Assembly: GCF_001750285.1 (NCBI RefSeq)
Contig: NZ_MAMP01000025.1
Span: 62,001-126,000 of the forward strand
Direction of reading: 5' to 3'
Length of the DNA: 64,000 bases
DNA from: Domibacillus iocasae
GTDB lineage: Bacteria > Bacillota > Bacilli > Bacillales > Domibacillaceae
Shown one piece after another: positions 17,712 to 26,573 of the stretch; the stretch's first letter is position 1; each line of letters starts with the position of its first letter. Both the position numbers and the translations under genes were made by a program. Below the pieces are notes generated by a model. The model saw only the letters and a program-made list of their open reading frames with translations, ran no database searches and was not told the DNA's origin.

Positions 17712-18692
17712 GTGAAAAAATGGCTATTTTTAATCGCGGCATCACTGCTTTTAGCAGCGTGCTCCGCACAAACTTCCGGTGAGAAAAAAGAAGTAAAAGA
17801 AATTAACATTGGTATTCAGCAAAGCTTGAGCCCACTTTGGATCGCGAAGGAGAAGGGCTGGTTTGAAGGAGCATTCGAAAAAGAAGGCATCGAAGTAAAA
17901 TGGACAGAGTTCCAAAGCGGGCCGCCTCAATTTGAAGGGCTGGCAGCGGGCAAGCTGGATTTTTCACAAGTGGGTAACTCGCCGGTTATCGGCGGGCAGG
18001 CGGCAGACGTTCCCTTTAAAGAAATTGCCCTTTCACAGGACGGCTTAAAAGCAAATGCTGTTCTGGTGAAAGAGAACAGCGATATTGAATCAATCGAGGA
18101 TTTAAAAGGAAAAAAAGTAGCGGTCGCCAAAGGCAGCAGCGGATTCGACTTTCTTCATAAAGCGTTGAAGGATGCTGGTGTATCGCCGGATGATGTAGAA
18201 ATTATCCAGCTGCAACCGGATGAAGCAATGCCGGCCTTTGAAAATGGATCGGTGGACGCATGGTCCATTTGGGAGCCGTTTATCTCGCTGCAGACAATTG
18301 AAAACAATGCCTCTATTTTAGCGAACGGGGAAACGATCGAATCATACTCTCCAGGATTTACACTTGCCCGCAGCGGGTTTGCCGAGAAGAATCCGGAAGA
18401 AGTGGAGCTATTCCTTGAAGTGTACAATAAAACCGTTGAATGGCAAAAAGCAAATAAAGAAGAAGCGATCTCTATTTACGCTAACATCAAGGAACTTGAT
18501 GAAAAAGTGGTTGAAAGTGTGCTGAACAATACAGAAGCATTAAACGAACCGATCACAGATGAAATTATTCAAGCGCAGCAGGAAACGGCAGATTTTCAGT
18601 TCAAGCTAGGCGTTATTGATAAAGAAATCGATGTATCAGAAGTCGTCGATAATCAATTTATTGAAAAGGTGAAGAAGGAGGAGAACAAATGA
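17712..18692 (+). CDS. ssuA: Aliphatic sulfonate-binding lipoprotein
   Basis: A 326-residue protein with a lipoprotein signal peptide ending in the lipobox LLAAC (Cys17), so it is anchored outside the membrane. The mature part is a type II periplasmic-binding fold of the SsuA/TauA family: IGIQQSLSPLWIAKEKGWFE at the start and GLAAGKLDFSQVGNSP in the substrate region, with GSVDAWSIWEPF in the hinge. It delivers sulfonates to SsuC/SsuB. It starts 11 bases after ssuB. Confidence 0.93.
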   Translation: MKKWLFLIAASLLLAACSAQTSGEKKEVKEINIGIQQSLSPLWIAKEKGWFEGAFEKEGIEVKWTEFQSGPPQFEGLAAGKLDFSQVGNSPVIGGQAADVPFKEIALSQDGLKANAVLVKENSDIESIEDLKGKKVAVAKGSSGFDFLHKALKDAGVSPDDVEIIQLQPDEAMPAFENGSVDAWSIWEPFISLQTIENNASILANGETIESYSPGFTLARSGFAEKNPEEVELFLEVYNKTVEWQKANKEEAISIYANIKELDEKVVESVLNNTEALNEPITDEIIQAQQETADFQFKLGVIDKEIDVSEVVDNQFIEKVKKEENK

Positions 18693-19519
18693 AAACAGCA
18701 GCCTTCGCAGAATTGAATGGACGAGAAAAAACAGCAAAAGTGAGAAAAGCCCGGAAGGTTCCGGGATGGCTGAAAGGATTTTTCGTGCCGATCATTATTT
18801 TGGCCGTATGGCAGTATGCGGGAAGCGCCGAATTGATCTCCGCCACGGTTCTTCCGACACCTCTTGCTATTCTCTTGTCATTTTACGAGCTCGCGGTATC
18901 TGGTGAGCTGGCCGCCAATATGCAGATTAGTATTGCACGGGCGGCAGGCGGATTTTTACTTGGCGGCGGGCTTGGCCTTTTATTCGGTATTTTGGTCGGG
19001 TTCTCCAAAAAAACAGAGTCCTATTTAGACCCGTCGCTGCAAATGCTTCGGACCGTTCCACATTTGGCAGTCACACCGCTTTTCATTTTATGGTTCGGGT
19101 TTGATGAATTGTCCAAGGTACTGTTAATTGCGCTGGGCGCGTTCTTTCCTATTTATATTAATACGTTTCTCGGAATTCGGGGCGTAGATGCCAAGTTATT
19201 TGATGTGGCGCGCGTGCTCGAATTCAGCTGGCGCCATCAAATTACCCGGCTTATTTTGCCCGCGGCGCTGCCGAGCATTTTACTGGGTGTAAGACTTTCA
19301 CTCGGCATTGCCTGGCTTGGCCTTGTCGTAGCGGAATTAATGGGATCCAGTGCAGGTGTTGGTTACATGATTATGGATGCCCGTCAGTTTTCCCAGACAG
19401 AAAAAGTCTTTGTTGGGATCATCATTTTTGCGGTTGTCGGAAAATTAACGGATTCATTCGTGCGGCTGCTTGAGCGCAAGTTATTGAAATGGCGGAGCAG
19501 TTTTCAAGGAACTAACTAA
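18689..19519 (+). CDS. ssuC: Aliphatic sulfonate ABC transporter permease
   Basis: A 276-residue protein with about six membrane helices and the EAA loop (FDVARVLEFSWRHQITRLILPAALPSI, about 171-197) that contacts the ATPase. The sequence LRTVPHLAVTPLFILWFG is typical of SsuC/TauC. It overlaps ssuA by four bases, indicating coupled translation. Confidence 0.93.
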   Translation: MKTAAFAELNGREKTAKVRKARKVPGWLKGFFVPIIILAVWQYAGSAELISATVLPTPLAILLSFYELAVSGELAANMQISIARAAGGFLLGGGLGLLFGILVGFSKKTESYLDPSLQMLRTVPHLAVTPLFILWFGFDELSKVLLIALGAFFPIYINTFLGIRGVDAKLFDVARVLEFSWRHQITRLILPAALPSILLGVRLSLGIAWLGLVVAELMGSSAGVGYMIMDARQFSQTEKVFVGIIIFAVVGKLTDSFVRLLERKLLKWRSSFQGTN

Positions 19520-19535
19520 TAAGGGAGAGAGATAA

Positions 19536-20696
19536 ATGGAGATTTTGTGGTTTATTCCAACACACGGTGACGGACGTTATTTAGGAACGGATATTGGCGG
19601 AAGAGAAGCGGATCACACCTATTTTAAGCAGGTAGCACAAGCGGCGGATCGGCTCGGCTACACAGGTGTATTGCTTCCTACGGGAAAATCGTGCGAAGAC
19701 CCTTGGCTGACAGCGGCGGCACTTGCCGCGGAGACAACAAGACTAAAGTTTTTAGTGGCTCTGCGTCCTGGATTGATGCAGCCATCCGTTGCCGCACGTA
19801 TGACTTCTACTTTGGATCGCTTGTCTAACGGCCGTGTGCTCATTAACGTCGTGGCCGGCGGTGACCCGGTTGAACTTGCAGGAGATGGTCTTTTCCTCAA
19901 GCACGATGAACGATACGGGGCAGTGGATGAATTTTTAACCATTTGGCACGGCCTCCTGGCGGGTGAAAAAGTGGATTTTGACGGAAAGTATGTTAAATCG
20001 GAAGGAGGAGAATTGCTGTTTCCACCTGTTCAGCAGCCGACACCGCCCGTTTATTTCGGAGGCTCCTCGCCAGCTGGCCAGCAAGTAGCAGCGAAACATT
20101 CCGATGTGTATTTAACATGGGGCGAGCCACCGGCACAAGTGCGGGAGAAAGTGGAGAGTGTACGCCAGCAGGCTGAAAAAGAAGGGCGTAAGGTCCGGTT
20201 TGGCATCCGCCTGCATGTGATTGTGCGTGAAACGAACGCGGAAGCGTGGGCGGCGGCCGACCGGCTGATTTCTCATTTGGATGATGAAGTGATTGATAAA
20301 GCCCAGCAAACACTAAGCCGCTACGATTCAGCCGGCCAAAGCCGGATGGCAGCTCTTCACAGACAGGGAAAAGAGGCAGACCTGGAAATCAGCCCGAATT
20401 TATGGGCGGGCATCGGGCTCGTGCGCGGTGGTGCTGGAACGGCACTTGTTGGTGATCCGGAAACGGTTGCGGCCCGTATTAAGGAATACCAGGACATTGG
20501 CATTGAAAGCTTTATTTTCTCAGGTTATCCGCATTTGGAGGAATCATACCGGTTTGCAGAGCTTGTGTTCCCGCTTCTTTCATTTGGTCAGGGAGAAGAC
20601 TTGGGGCGTTCAAGAGGAAATATTGGAGAAACAATCGGGAACAGTATTTTGGCTGGAGAAGTTAAAAAGCGGGTGGTGTTCCATAAGCCGGAGTAA
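19536..20696 (+). CDS. ssuD: FMNH2-dependent alkanesulfonate monooxygenase
   Basis: A 386-residue bacterial luciferase-fold enzyme beginning [18 protein letters not shown]. Diagnostic segments are [31 protein letters not shown] and [14 protein letters not shown]. It uses reduced FMN and O2 to release sulfite from C1-C14 alkanesulfonates, giving the aldehyde. It needs an FMN reductase, which is supplied by the SsuE-like gene 0.5 kb downstream. GGGAGAG lies before the ATG. Confidence 0.94.
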   Translation: MEILWFIPTHGDGRYLGTDIGGREADHTYFKQVAQAADRLGYTGVLLPTGKSCEDPWLTAAALAAETTRLKFLVALRPGLMQPSVAARMTSTLDRLSNGRVLINVVAGGDPVELAGDGLFLKHDERYGAVDEFLTIWHGLLAGEKVDFDGKYVKSEGGELLFPPVQQPTPPVYFGGSSPAGQQVAAKHSDVYLTWGEPPAQVREKVESVRQQAEKEGRKVRFGIRLHVIVRETNAEAWAAADRLISHLDDEVIDKAQQTLSRYDSAGQSRMAALHRQGKEADLEISPNLWAGIGLVRGGAGTALVGDPETVAARIKEYQDIGIESFIFSGYPHLEESYRFAELVFPLLSFGQGEDLGRSRGNIGETIGNSILAGEVKKRVVFHKPE

Positions 20697-20738
20697 TCAT
20701 CGTCAAATTAAGCCGTTAAAATAAAAAAACGATATTTT

Positions 20739-20806
20739 GCCGTCTGGACAACTAGAGGCCGTTTATGTGAAGCAGATATTGTGCACATAAACGGCCTCTT
20801 CTATTT
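20739..20806 (+). ncRNA. Sulfur-leader attenuator, variant copy (third in order)
   Basis: Hairpin 20739-20759: lower stem GCC/GGC, upper stem CTGG/CTAG, loop ACAA. The total length (21 bases) and loop match the other copies although the internal loop differs (GT opposite A). It overlaps a strong terminator GAGGCCGTTTATGTG/CACATAAACGGCCTC (20755-20798) and lies between ssuD and the riboflavin kinase/ssuE genes, so it separates their expression. Confidence 0.62.
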
Positions 20807-20826
20807 TAATCGAAAGGGTGATAACT

Positions 20827-21197
20827 ATGGTAAATGTACAAGATGTACAGTGGATCAGCAAGCCGGTCATTAGAGGGGAGGTGGTTCATGGGATGAAAAT
20901 GGGAAGAAAGCTTGGATTTCCAATAGAAAACCTGAGCCAGTCACCTCACTGGATTGAAAATGGCGTTTATGGCGTGCAAATTCGCGTGGAAAATCAATTA
21001 TTTGAAGGGGGAATGAATGTAGGGGTAAAGCCAACATTCAGTTCCCGTTTGAAAGAATGACAGAAATTCATTTGTTTGACTTCGAAGGCGATTTATACGG
21101 ACGTTCGATTGAATGCACTCCGCTTTTTTATATTCGAGACGAACAAAAATTTTCTTCCTTTACAGTATTTAAGAAGGAAAGGATGATCAAGCTATGA
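20827..21197 (+). pseudogene. Riboflavin kinase domain protein (RibR/RibF-like), frameshifted
   Basis: The frame from ATG 20827 (AAAGGGTG upstream) reads as a flavokinase: RGEVVHGMKMGRKLGFPIENL (nucleotide-binding start), ENGVYGVQI and GGMNVGVKPTF. It stops at 21060. The expected continuation, FERMTEIHLFDFEGDLYGRSIECTPLFYIRDEQKF, lies in another frame and ends at 21197, overlapping the next start by four bases. A single indel near 21040-21050 explains it: mutation, programmed slip or sequencing error. B. subtilis RibR, a lone flavokinase, also lies in a sulfur operon. It would supply FMN to SsuD/SsuE. Confidence 0.8.
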
Positions 21198-21736
21198 TAA
21201 ATGCAGTGATTATTTATGGAGGAAACAGCAAGCAGTCCCGCCTGAAAGGAATTTTGGACAAAGCGGAGTCTTACTTTAATAATGAAGGAATTGATTCTGA
21301 CACGATTTTTGTCCGCGATTTGCCGGCAGACGATTTAATCTTTGCCAACTTCAACAGTGAACTGATTTTAAAAGCAAATGAACAAGTGGCTAATGCCGAT
21401 ATTGTCGTTGTTTTAACGCCTGTTTATAAAGCGGCTTACACTGGTATTTTGAAAACATACCTCGATTTGCTGCCGCAAAAAGGGCTTGAGGGGAAAACGG
21501 TTCTTCCACTTGTCCTTGGAGGCTCATTTGGCCATCTGCTAGCCATCGATTATGCCCTAAAGCCAGTCCTGTCTGCACTGGGCGCCAACAACATTTTAAG
21601 CGGGGCATATGTGCTGGATACACAGGTAGAAAAAACGGAAGACCGGGGCTACGTGCTGGCTCCTGAAATCAGCGAACGGTTGGACCGGGTGCTGCATCTG
21701 TCGAAAGAAGAAGCTATTCGGTATTCTTTTGTTTAA
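21194..21736 (+). CDS. ssuE: NADPH-dependent FMN reductase, SsuE family
   Basis: A 180-residue flavodoxin-like protein: GGNSKQSRLKGILDKAE at the start, VVVLTPVYKAAYTGILKTYLDLLPQKGLEGKTVLPLVLGG in the middle (the SPVYKASYTG-type SsuE region). It reduces FMN for the SsuD monooxygenase. Its ATG overlaps the frameshifted riboflavin kinase gene by four bases, showing that the two were translationally coupled. Confidence 0.9.
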   Translation: MINAVIIYGGNSKQSRLKGILDKAESYFNNEGIDSDTIFVRDLPADDLIFANFNSELILKANEQVANADIVVVLTPVYKAAYTGILKTYLDLLPQKGLEGKTVLPLVLGGSFGHLLAIDYALKPVLSALGANNILSGAYVLDTQVEKTEDRGYVLAPEISERLDRVLHLSKEEAIRYSFV

Positions 21737-21747
21737 CAATATATCCT

Positions 21748-21781
21748 AAAAGCTGTCTAAAAAAATTAGACAGCTTTTTTG
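21748..21781 (+). terminator. Rho-independent terminator
   Basis: AAAAGCTGTCTAA pairs with TTAGACAGCTTTT, followed by a T-run; ends the ssuE transcript. Confidence 0.88.
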
Positions 21782-21825
21782 TGGATATTTTTTAGTAAGC
21801 CGAATATAATTTTAATAATTCGTAT
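21782..21825 (+). promoter_or_regulatory. Probable promoter for yezD-sbp-cys with TAATTCGTAT box
   Basis: TGGATA at 21782 and TATAAT at 21805 (17 bp apart). The decamer TAATTCGTAT at 21816 is identical to the one at the ssu promoter. The next gene starts about 480 bases later, so the leader is unusually long. Confidence 0.5.
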
Positions 21826-21880
21826 CGGAGTAGTTGTGTATAAGAGTGCATAAATTATAGAAGTATCGGGCCAGGGAGAA

Positions 21881-22055
21881 TATGTACGGTGGCAGCTCTT
21901 TGAGTAAACAGCCGGAGGAAGTAATCCGGCAAATTGAAGGGTATGGGTTATTAAAACCGCTTTTTATACTGGTAAAATAAACCGTTTAATGTATCCTCAA
22001 ACAAACAACACTTGATGATCTGTTAAAAGGAAAGCTGCGGCCTGTGATTTCTTAA
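21881..22055 (+). pseudogene. Decayed gene remnant in the yezD leader
   Basis: In the 570-base gap between ssuE and yezD, one frame reads MYGGSSLSKQPEEVIRQIEG before a stop near 21980, and another ends TTLDDLLKGKLRPVIS and stop at 22055. Both look protein-like (charged, few repeats) but neither is long enough to name. Perhaps a short sulfur-related gene reduced to its ends. Confidence 0.35.
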
Positions 22056-22181
22056 CAAATCAGAAAAGTTGTATTTTTTAAAAAAAACGGGTAGACACCA
22101 TTTTAGCAATGCGCTATAATCCAATTATTCAAATAAAACAAACCGAAATACTCAGGTTTAAAAAACTACATACAAAAAGAC

Positions 22182-22256
22182 GCCGATCAGACAACTGAAG
22201 GCTCCTTGTAATCTTAATCCAGCTTTTTGGCATGTAGATGAAAAGGAGCCTTTTTT
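22182..22256 (+). ncRNA. Sulfur-leader attenuator, fourth in order
   Basis: Hairpin 22182-22202: GCC/GGC, GAT opposite AA, CAG/CTG, loop ACAA. GGC is shared with the terminator AAGGCTCCTT/AAGGAGCCTT (22198-22252), which has a long 35-base loop and a T-run. It ends about 50 bases before yezD. Confidence 0.78.
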
Positions 22257-22308
22257 ATTCAAAAGTCGACTTAATTAGTCGAGATTTAAAAAGATGGAGG
22301 GATTGAAG

Positions 22309-22500
22309 ATGTCAGAAAAACAAATTGACGAACAATGGATCGAACGAATCGTTAAGTCGCTGGAGGGAATTGAATACGGTTCGGTGGAAATTGTGATTCA
22401 TGATTCACAAATTACACAGATTGACCGTTTAGAAAAGCAGCGTTTTCCATTAAAAAAAAACCAAGTATTTCAAAAGCCAAAGCAATTGAAAATTCAATAA
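22309..22500 (+). CDS. yezD: YezD family small protein (DUF2292)
   Basis: A 63-residue protein; ATG 22309 has GGAGGG 7 bases upstream. The core WIERIVKSLEGIEYGSVEIVIHDSQITQIDRLEKQRF is the conserved DUF2292/YezD block. Homologues lie beside sulfate or sulfonate transport genes, but no function is established. Here it is flanked on both sides by copies of the attenuator hairpin. Inference only: its small size and basic C terminus (KKNQVFQKPKQLK) would allow RNA or protein binding in this regulon. Confidence 0.85.
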   Translation: MSEKQIDEQWIERIVKSLEGIEYGSVEIVIHDSQITQIDRLEKQRFPLKKNQVFQKPKQLKIQ

Positions 22501-22502
22501 AT

Positions 22503-22568
22503 GCCGATCAGACCAACTGAAGGCAGACTCTTTTAACGATACATTGTTAAAAGCAGTCTGCCTTTTTT
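22503..22568 (+). ncRNA. Sulfur-leader attenuator, fifth in order
   Basis: Hairpin 22503-22524: GCC/GGC, GAT opposite AA, CAG/CTG, five-base loop ACCAA. GGC starts the terminator AAGGCAGACT..TTTTAAC / GTTAAAA..AGTCTGCCTT with T-run. It begins three bases after the yezD stop and ends 37 bases before the sulfate-binding protein gene. Confidence 0.78.
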
Positions 22569-22604
22569 ATATGGATATATATTAACGAGAGAGAGGTTTT
22601 CGAG

Positions 22605-23663
22605 ATGAAAAACAAACTATTTGCATTGAAATTTTTAGCGGGCATTACGGCAACAGCCGCCATTTTAGCGGGCTGCGGAAGCAGTGCGGAAGAAGAAAGC
22701 GGCGGTGAGGCATCATCTGCTTCAAAAAAACCAGTTGAGCTGCTGAATGTTTCTTATGATCCGACACGTGAATTATATGAAGAATTTAATAAGGAATTTG
22801 CGGCCCATTGGAAAGAAGAAACGGGCCAGGAGGTGACGATTCAGCAGTCCCATGGTGGATCGGGCAAACAGGGCCGCGCGGTGATTGACGGGCTTGAAGC
22901 AGATGTTGTCACGCTGGCACTTGCCGGTGATATTGATGAAGTGGCAAAAGCAGGGTTAACTGCAGAAGACTGGCAGACGCGTTTTGAAGATAATTCAACG
23001 CCATACACCTCTACGATTGTATTTCTTGTCCGCAAAGATAATCCGAAACAGATTAAAGACTGGGATGATTTGGCTGATAAAGGTGTATCTGTCATTACGC
23101 CAAACCCGAAAACATCGGGCGGGGCGCGTTGGAACTACTTGGCGGCATGGGCATTTGCGGACAAAAAATTTAATGGTGATGAAGAAAAGATCAAGCAGTT
23201 TGTTGGAGACATTTATAAAAATGTGGAAGTACTTGATTCCGGAGCCCGTGGTTCAACAACAACATTTGTGGAGCGTGGAATCGGCGACGTACTCATTGCG
23301 TGGGAAAACGAAGCGTTTTTATCATTGAATGAACTAGGCAAGGATGAGTTTGAAATTGTGGCGCCATCGATCAGTATTTTGGCAGAGCCGCCGGTAGCGG
23401 TTGTTGATAAAATCGCGGAGAAAAAAGGAACAGCCGAAGTGGCGCAGGCGTATCTCGAATATCTGTATACAGAAAAGGGTCAGGAAATTGCAGCGGAAAA
23501 TTACTACCGTCCTCGCAATGAAGAGGTGCTGGCAAAACATGAGGATCAGTTCCCGGATATCAACCTCGTGACGATCGATAAAGATTTTGGCGGCTGGAAA
23601 GAAGCACAGGAGAAGCACTTTAACGATGGTGGAACGTTTGATGAAATTTACCAGCCTCAATAA
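22605..23663 (+). CDS. sbp: Sulfate-binding lipoprotein
   Basis: A 352-residue protein with a lipoprotein signal (ILAGCGSS, Cys at about 24) and then a short Ser/Glu-rich linker. The mature part has the Sbp/CysP signatures [48 protein letters not shown] and [16 protein letters not shown], which bind the sulfate dianion by main-chain and Ser hydroxyl contacts. It feeds the CysT/CysW/CysA transporter encoded next. Preceded by GAGAGAGG and attenuator copy five. Confidence 0.94.
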   Translation: MKNKLFALKFLAGITATAAILAGCGSSAEEESGGEASSASKKPVELLNVSYDPTRELYEEFNKEFAAHWKEETGQEVTIQQSHGGSGKQGRAVIDGLEADVVTLALAGDIDEVAKAGLTAEDWQTRFEDNSTPYTSTIVFLVRKDNPKQIKDWDDLADKGVSVITPNPKTSGGARWNYLAAWAFADKKFNGDEEKIKQFVGDIYKNVEVLDSGARGSTTTFVERGIGDVLIAWENEAFLSLNELGKDEFEIVAPSISILAEPPVAVVDKIAEKKGTAEVAQAYLEYLYTEKGQEIAAENYYRPRNEEVLAKHEDQFPDINLVTIDKDFGGWKEAQEKHFNDGGTFDEIYQPQ

Positions 23664-23723
23664 TGAAAAAGCGGTGGGTGCCCCTCGCCGCTTTCAATAA
23701 TCAATAGAAATGCAGGTGACCAG

Positions 23724-24554
23724 ATGGCCAAAAAGAAATGGAAAAAGCATAGTATTTTACCGGGCTTTGGCTTATCGCTCGGTTTTACAACTTTATATGT
23801 AAGTCTGCTCGTTCTTTTACCGCTGGCGATGATTTTTGTTAATACAGCCTCAATGAGCTGGGCTGACTTTAGGGCAACCGTGACCGAGCCACGTGTTGTC
23901 GCCTCTTATCAATTAAGCTTTGGAGCGGCATTTGCGGCGGCCTGTATTAATGTGATATTCGGCGTGCTGATCGCTTGGGTTCTTGTTCGGTATTCGTTCC
24001 CGGGTAAGCGCGTAATTGACGGATTGGTAGATTTACCCTTTGCGCTGCCAACCGCCGTTGCGGGTATCGCATTAACGACGCTGTATGCGGAAACAGGATG
24101 GATTGGGCAGTTCTTATCGTTTAAGGTCGCGTTTACGCCAATCGGCATCACGATTGCGTTAACATTTATCGGGCTTCCATTTGTCGTCCGCATGGTGCAG
24201 CCAGTTTTGCAAAACTTTGATCAAGAAATGGAAGAGGCTTCGGCTATTTTAGGCGCAAACCGGTTTCAGACGTTTATTAAAGTGATCGTGCCGGAGATTT
24301 TGCCGGCAGCATTAACTGGCTTTGCACTTGCATTTGCGCGGGCACTCGGTGAATATGGATCGGTTGTTTTTATTGCCGGCAATATGCCGATGAAAACAGA
24401 GATTACCCCGCTTCTCATTATGACGAAGCTTGAACAGTACGACTATGCGGGTGCAACAGCGATTGCAGCAGTCATGCTTGTTATTTCATTTTTTTTATTG
24501 CTGTTCATTAATGGGCTGCAATGGTGGACTAACCGCAAGTTCGCCCATTCTTAA
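23724..24554 (+). CDS. cysT: Sulfate ABC transporter permease CysT
   Basis: A 276-residue protein with six membrane helices; start SILPGFGLSLGFTTLYVSLLVLLPLA and DLPFALPTAVAGIALTTLYA are typical of CysT/CysU. The EAA loop is EMEEASAILGANRFQTFIKVIVPEILPA (about 171-198). It forms the channel with CysW. It follows sbp by 60 bases, a gap holding no obvious terminator. Confidence 0.93.
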   Translation: MAKKKWKKHSILPGFGLSLGFTTLYVSLLVLLPLAMIFVNTASMSWADFRATVTEPRVVASYQLSFGAAFAAACINVIFGVLIAWVLVRYSFPGKRVIDGLVDLPFALPTAVAGIALTTLYAETGWIGQFLSFKVAFTPIGITIALTFIGLPFVVRMVQPVLQNFDQEMEEASAILGANRFQTFIKVIVPEILPAALTGFALAFARALGEYGSVVFIAGNMPMKTEITPLLIMTKLEQYDYAGATAIAAVMLVISFFLLLFINGLQWWTNRKFAHS

Positions 24555-24566
24555 GGAGTTGATTGT

Positions 24567-25430
24567 ATGGCTGGACATATCCCGCTTCAATACAGTAGTA
24601 CAAAAGCTGGAAAGCGCTCGGCACAGGAACCATTGATCGTGCGCTTCTTGTTAATTACGGCAGCACTTGCTTTTTTATTTTTATTTCTATTATTGCCGCT
24701 TCTGGCTATATTTATTACGGCATTTGAACAGGGAATAGGGGTTTATGCAGCCTCCATCACCGATCCGGACGCATTGTCAGCGATTAAGCTCACTCTGCTG
24801 GTTGTTGTTTTGACGGTGCCGCTGAATGCTTTGTTCGGTGTCGCAGCGGCATGGGCGATCACAAAATTTGATTTTAAAGGTAAAAGTATTTTAATCACCA
24901 TCATTGATCTGCCGTTCGCGATTTCACCGGTAATTGCGGGACTTGTATTTGCCCTTCTATTTAGTGCGCATGGTTTATTCGGTGATTTTTTATTCGAGCA
25001 TGATATTAAAATATTGTTTGCGGTGCCAGGTATTGTACTCGCGACTCTTTTCGTCACCTTCCCTTTTGTGGCGCGGGAATTGATTCCGCTTATGCAGTCG
25101 CAGGGGTCAGCGGAGGAGGAAGCTTCTTTAACCCTTGGAGCGAATGGCTGGAAAACGTTTTGGTTTGTGACACTGCCCAATATTAAATGGGGCTTATTAT
25201 ATGGCATCATTTTATGTAATGCGCGGGCAGTCGGAGAATTTGGCGCCGTATCGGTCGTATCCGGCCATATTCGAGGATTGACAAACACAATGCCGCTTCA
25301 TATCGAGATTTTATATAACGAGTACCAATTTGCCGCTGCTTTTGCGGTGGCGTCGCTTATGTCTATTTTGGCGATTGTCACACTGGTATTGAAAAATATA
25401 GTGGAATGGAAAGCCGGACAGCACGGTTAA
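24567..25430 (+). CDS. cysW: Sulfate ABC transporter permease CysW
   Basis: A 287-residue protein, six helices; [19 protein letters not shown] and [36 protein letters not shown] (the EAA region) identify Cys[20 protein letters not shown] in the first loop is also conserved. It starts 12 bases after cysT behind AAGGAG. Confidence 0.93.
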   Translation: MAGHIPLQYSSTKAGKRSAQEPLIVRFLLITAALAFLFLFLLLPLLAIFITAFEQGIGVYAASITDPDALSAIKLTLLVVVLTVPLNALFGVAAAWAITKFDFKGKSILITIIDLPFAISPVIAGLVFALLFSAHGLFGDFLFEHDIKILFAVPGIVLATLFVTFPFVARELIPLMQSQGSAEEEASLTLGANGWKTFWFVTLPNIKWGLLYGIILCNARAVGEFGAVSVVSGHIRGLTNTMPLHIEILYNEYQFAAAFAVASLMSILAIVTLVLKNIVEWKAGQHG

Positions 25431-25444
25431 CGGGAGGGCATAAT

Positions 25445-26491
25445 ATGAGTATTCAAATAAAAGAAGTTTCGAAGACGTTCGGCTCGTTTCAAGCGCTTAG
25501 TGATATTAACCTGGACATTCAAACGGGCGAGCTCGTGGCACTGCTGGGACCGTCCGGTTCAGGGAAAACATCGCTTCTCCGTATTATTGCCGGACTGGAG
25601 GAATCTGATAATGGCGCTATTTTATTTGGAAATGAGGAAATAACGCATATTCGAGCAACCGAACGGAAAGTTGGCTTTGTGTTCCAGCATTATGCGCTGT
25701 TTAAACATATGACAGTCTTTGACAATGTAGCGTACGGGTTAAAGGTTCGCCCGAAAAAAGAACGCCCTTCTAAAAAAGACATCACGGAAAAAGTAAGGGA
25801 GCTTCTTTCCCTTGTAAAGCTTGATGCATTCGCGGACCGGTATCCAGCACAGCTTTCCGGTGGGCAGCGGCAGCGTGTGGCGTTAGCGCGGGCGCTTGCT
25901 GTGGAACCGAAAGTACTCCTGCTGGATGAACCGTTCGGTGCATTGGATGCAAAGGTACGAAAAGAACTGCGTCGCTGGCTAAGAAGGCTGCATGATGATT
26001 TTCATATTACGAGCATTTTTGTGACACATGACCAGGAAGAAGCGTTGGATGTGGCAGACCGGATCGTCGTCATGAACGAAGGGAAAATCGAGCAAATCGG
26101 CAGCCCGGAAGAAGTTTACGAGCATCCGAACAGCCCGTTTGTGTATGATTTCCTGGGAAATGTCAACGTTTTTCATGGGCGATTAGAGAATGGACAATGG
26201 AGAAATGGTGCAGGCGGCGAAAATCATGGATCGTTGGCGTACGTGCGTCCGCATGATATTTTGATCGAACGGAAAAAGCCAGCAGATGATGCAGTGCAAG
26301 CGAAAGTGGTTCATGTACATGTAGTCGGCCGTACCGTGCATATTGAGCTAAAGCAGGAGAGAACGGACCAATTTCTCGAAGCGGAACTAACAAAAGAGAG
26401 ATACCGGGAATTAAACATTAAAGTAGGTGAAAACGTGTTTGTTCGTCCAAATCAGTTAAAGGTGTTTATCCCGGAAGACTATTCGATATAA
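25445..26491 (+). CDS. cysA: Sulfate ABC transporter ATPase CysA
   Basis: A 348-residue ATPase from ATG 25445 (GGGAGGG upstream). Walker [11 protein letters not shown]-loop [15 protein letters not shown], signature [15 protein letters not shown], Walker [14 protein letters not shown]-switch [10 protein letters not shown]. The C-terminal regulatory TOBE-like part (about 240-345) contains [13 protein letters not shown], as in CysA. Last gene of the sulfate transporter set; its stop lies three bases before attenuator copy six. Confidence 0.94.
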   Translation: MSIQIKEVSKTFGSFQALSDINLDIQTGELVALLGPSGSGKTSLLRIIAGLEESDNGAILFGNEEITHIRATERKVGFVFQHYALFKHMTVFDNVAYGLKVRPKKERPSKKDITEKVRELLSLVKLDAFADRYPAQLSGGQRQRVALARALAVEPKVLLLDEPFGALDAKVRKELRRWLRRLHDDFHITSIFVTHDQEEALDVADRIVVMNEGKIEQIGSPEEVYEHPNSPFVYDFLGNVNVFHGRLENGQWRNGAGGENHGSLAYVRPHDILIERKKPADDAVQAKVVHVHVVGRTVHIELKQERTDQFLEAELTKERYRELNIKVGENVFVRPNQLKVFIPEDYSI

Positions 26492-26494
26492 CGA

Positions 26495-26547
26495 GCTGAT
26501 CAGGCGACTGAAAGCTGCTTATCTTTTACAGATAAGCAGCTTTTTTT
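26495..26547 (+). ncRNA. Sulfur-leader attenuator, sixth in order
   Basis: Hairpin 26495-26515: GCT/AGC, GAT opposite AA, CAG/CTG, loop GCGA (a GNRA tetraloop). AGC is shared with the terminator AGCTGCTTATC/GATAAGCAGCT (26513-26541) plus seven T. It lies between cysA and the DUF2325 gene. Confidence 0.78.
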
Positions 26548-26573
26548 GATAAAAGAGGGAGGAGATGACAGAC

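Noticed and set aside
22182-22568. CRISPR-like repeats in the sulfur island
   Set aside because: The recurring 21-base unit is at irregular distances (60 bases to several kb), is not identical, and is a covarying hairpin with a terminator, not an array.
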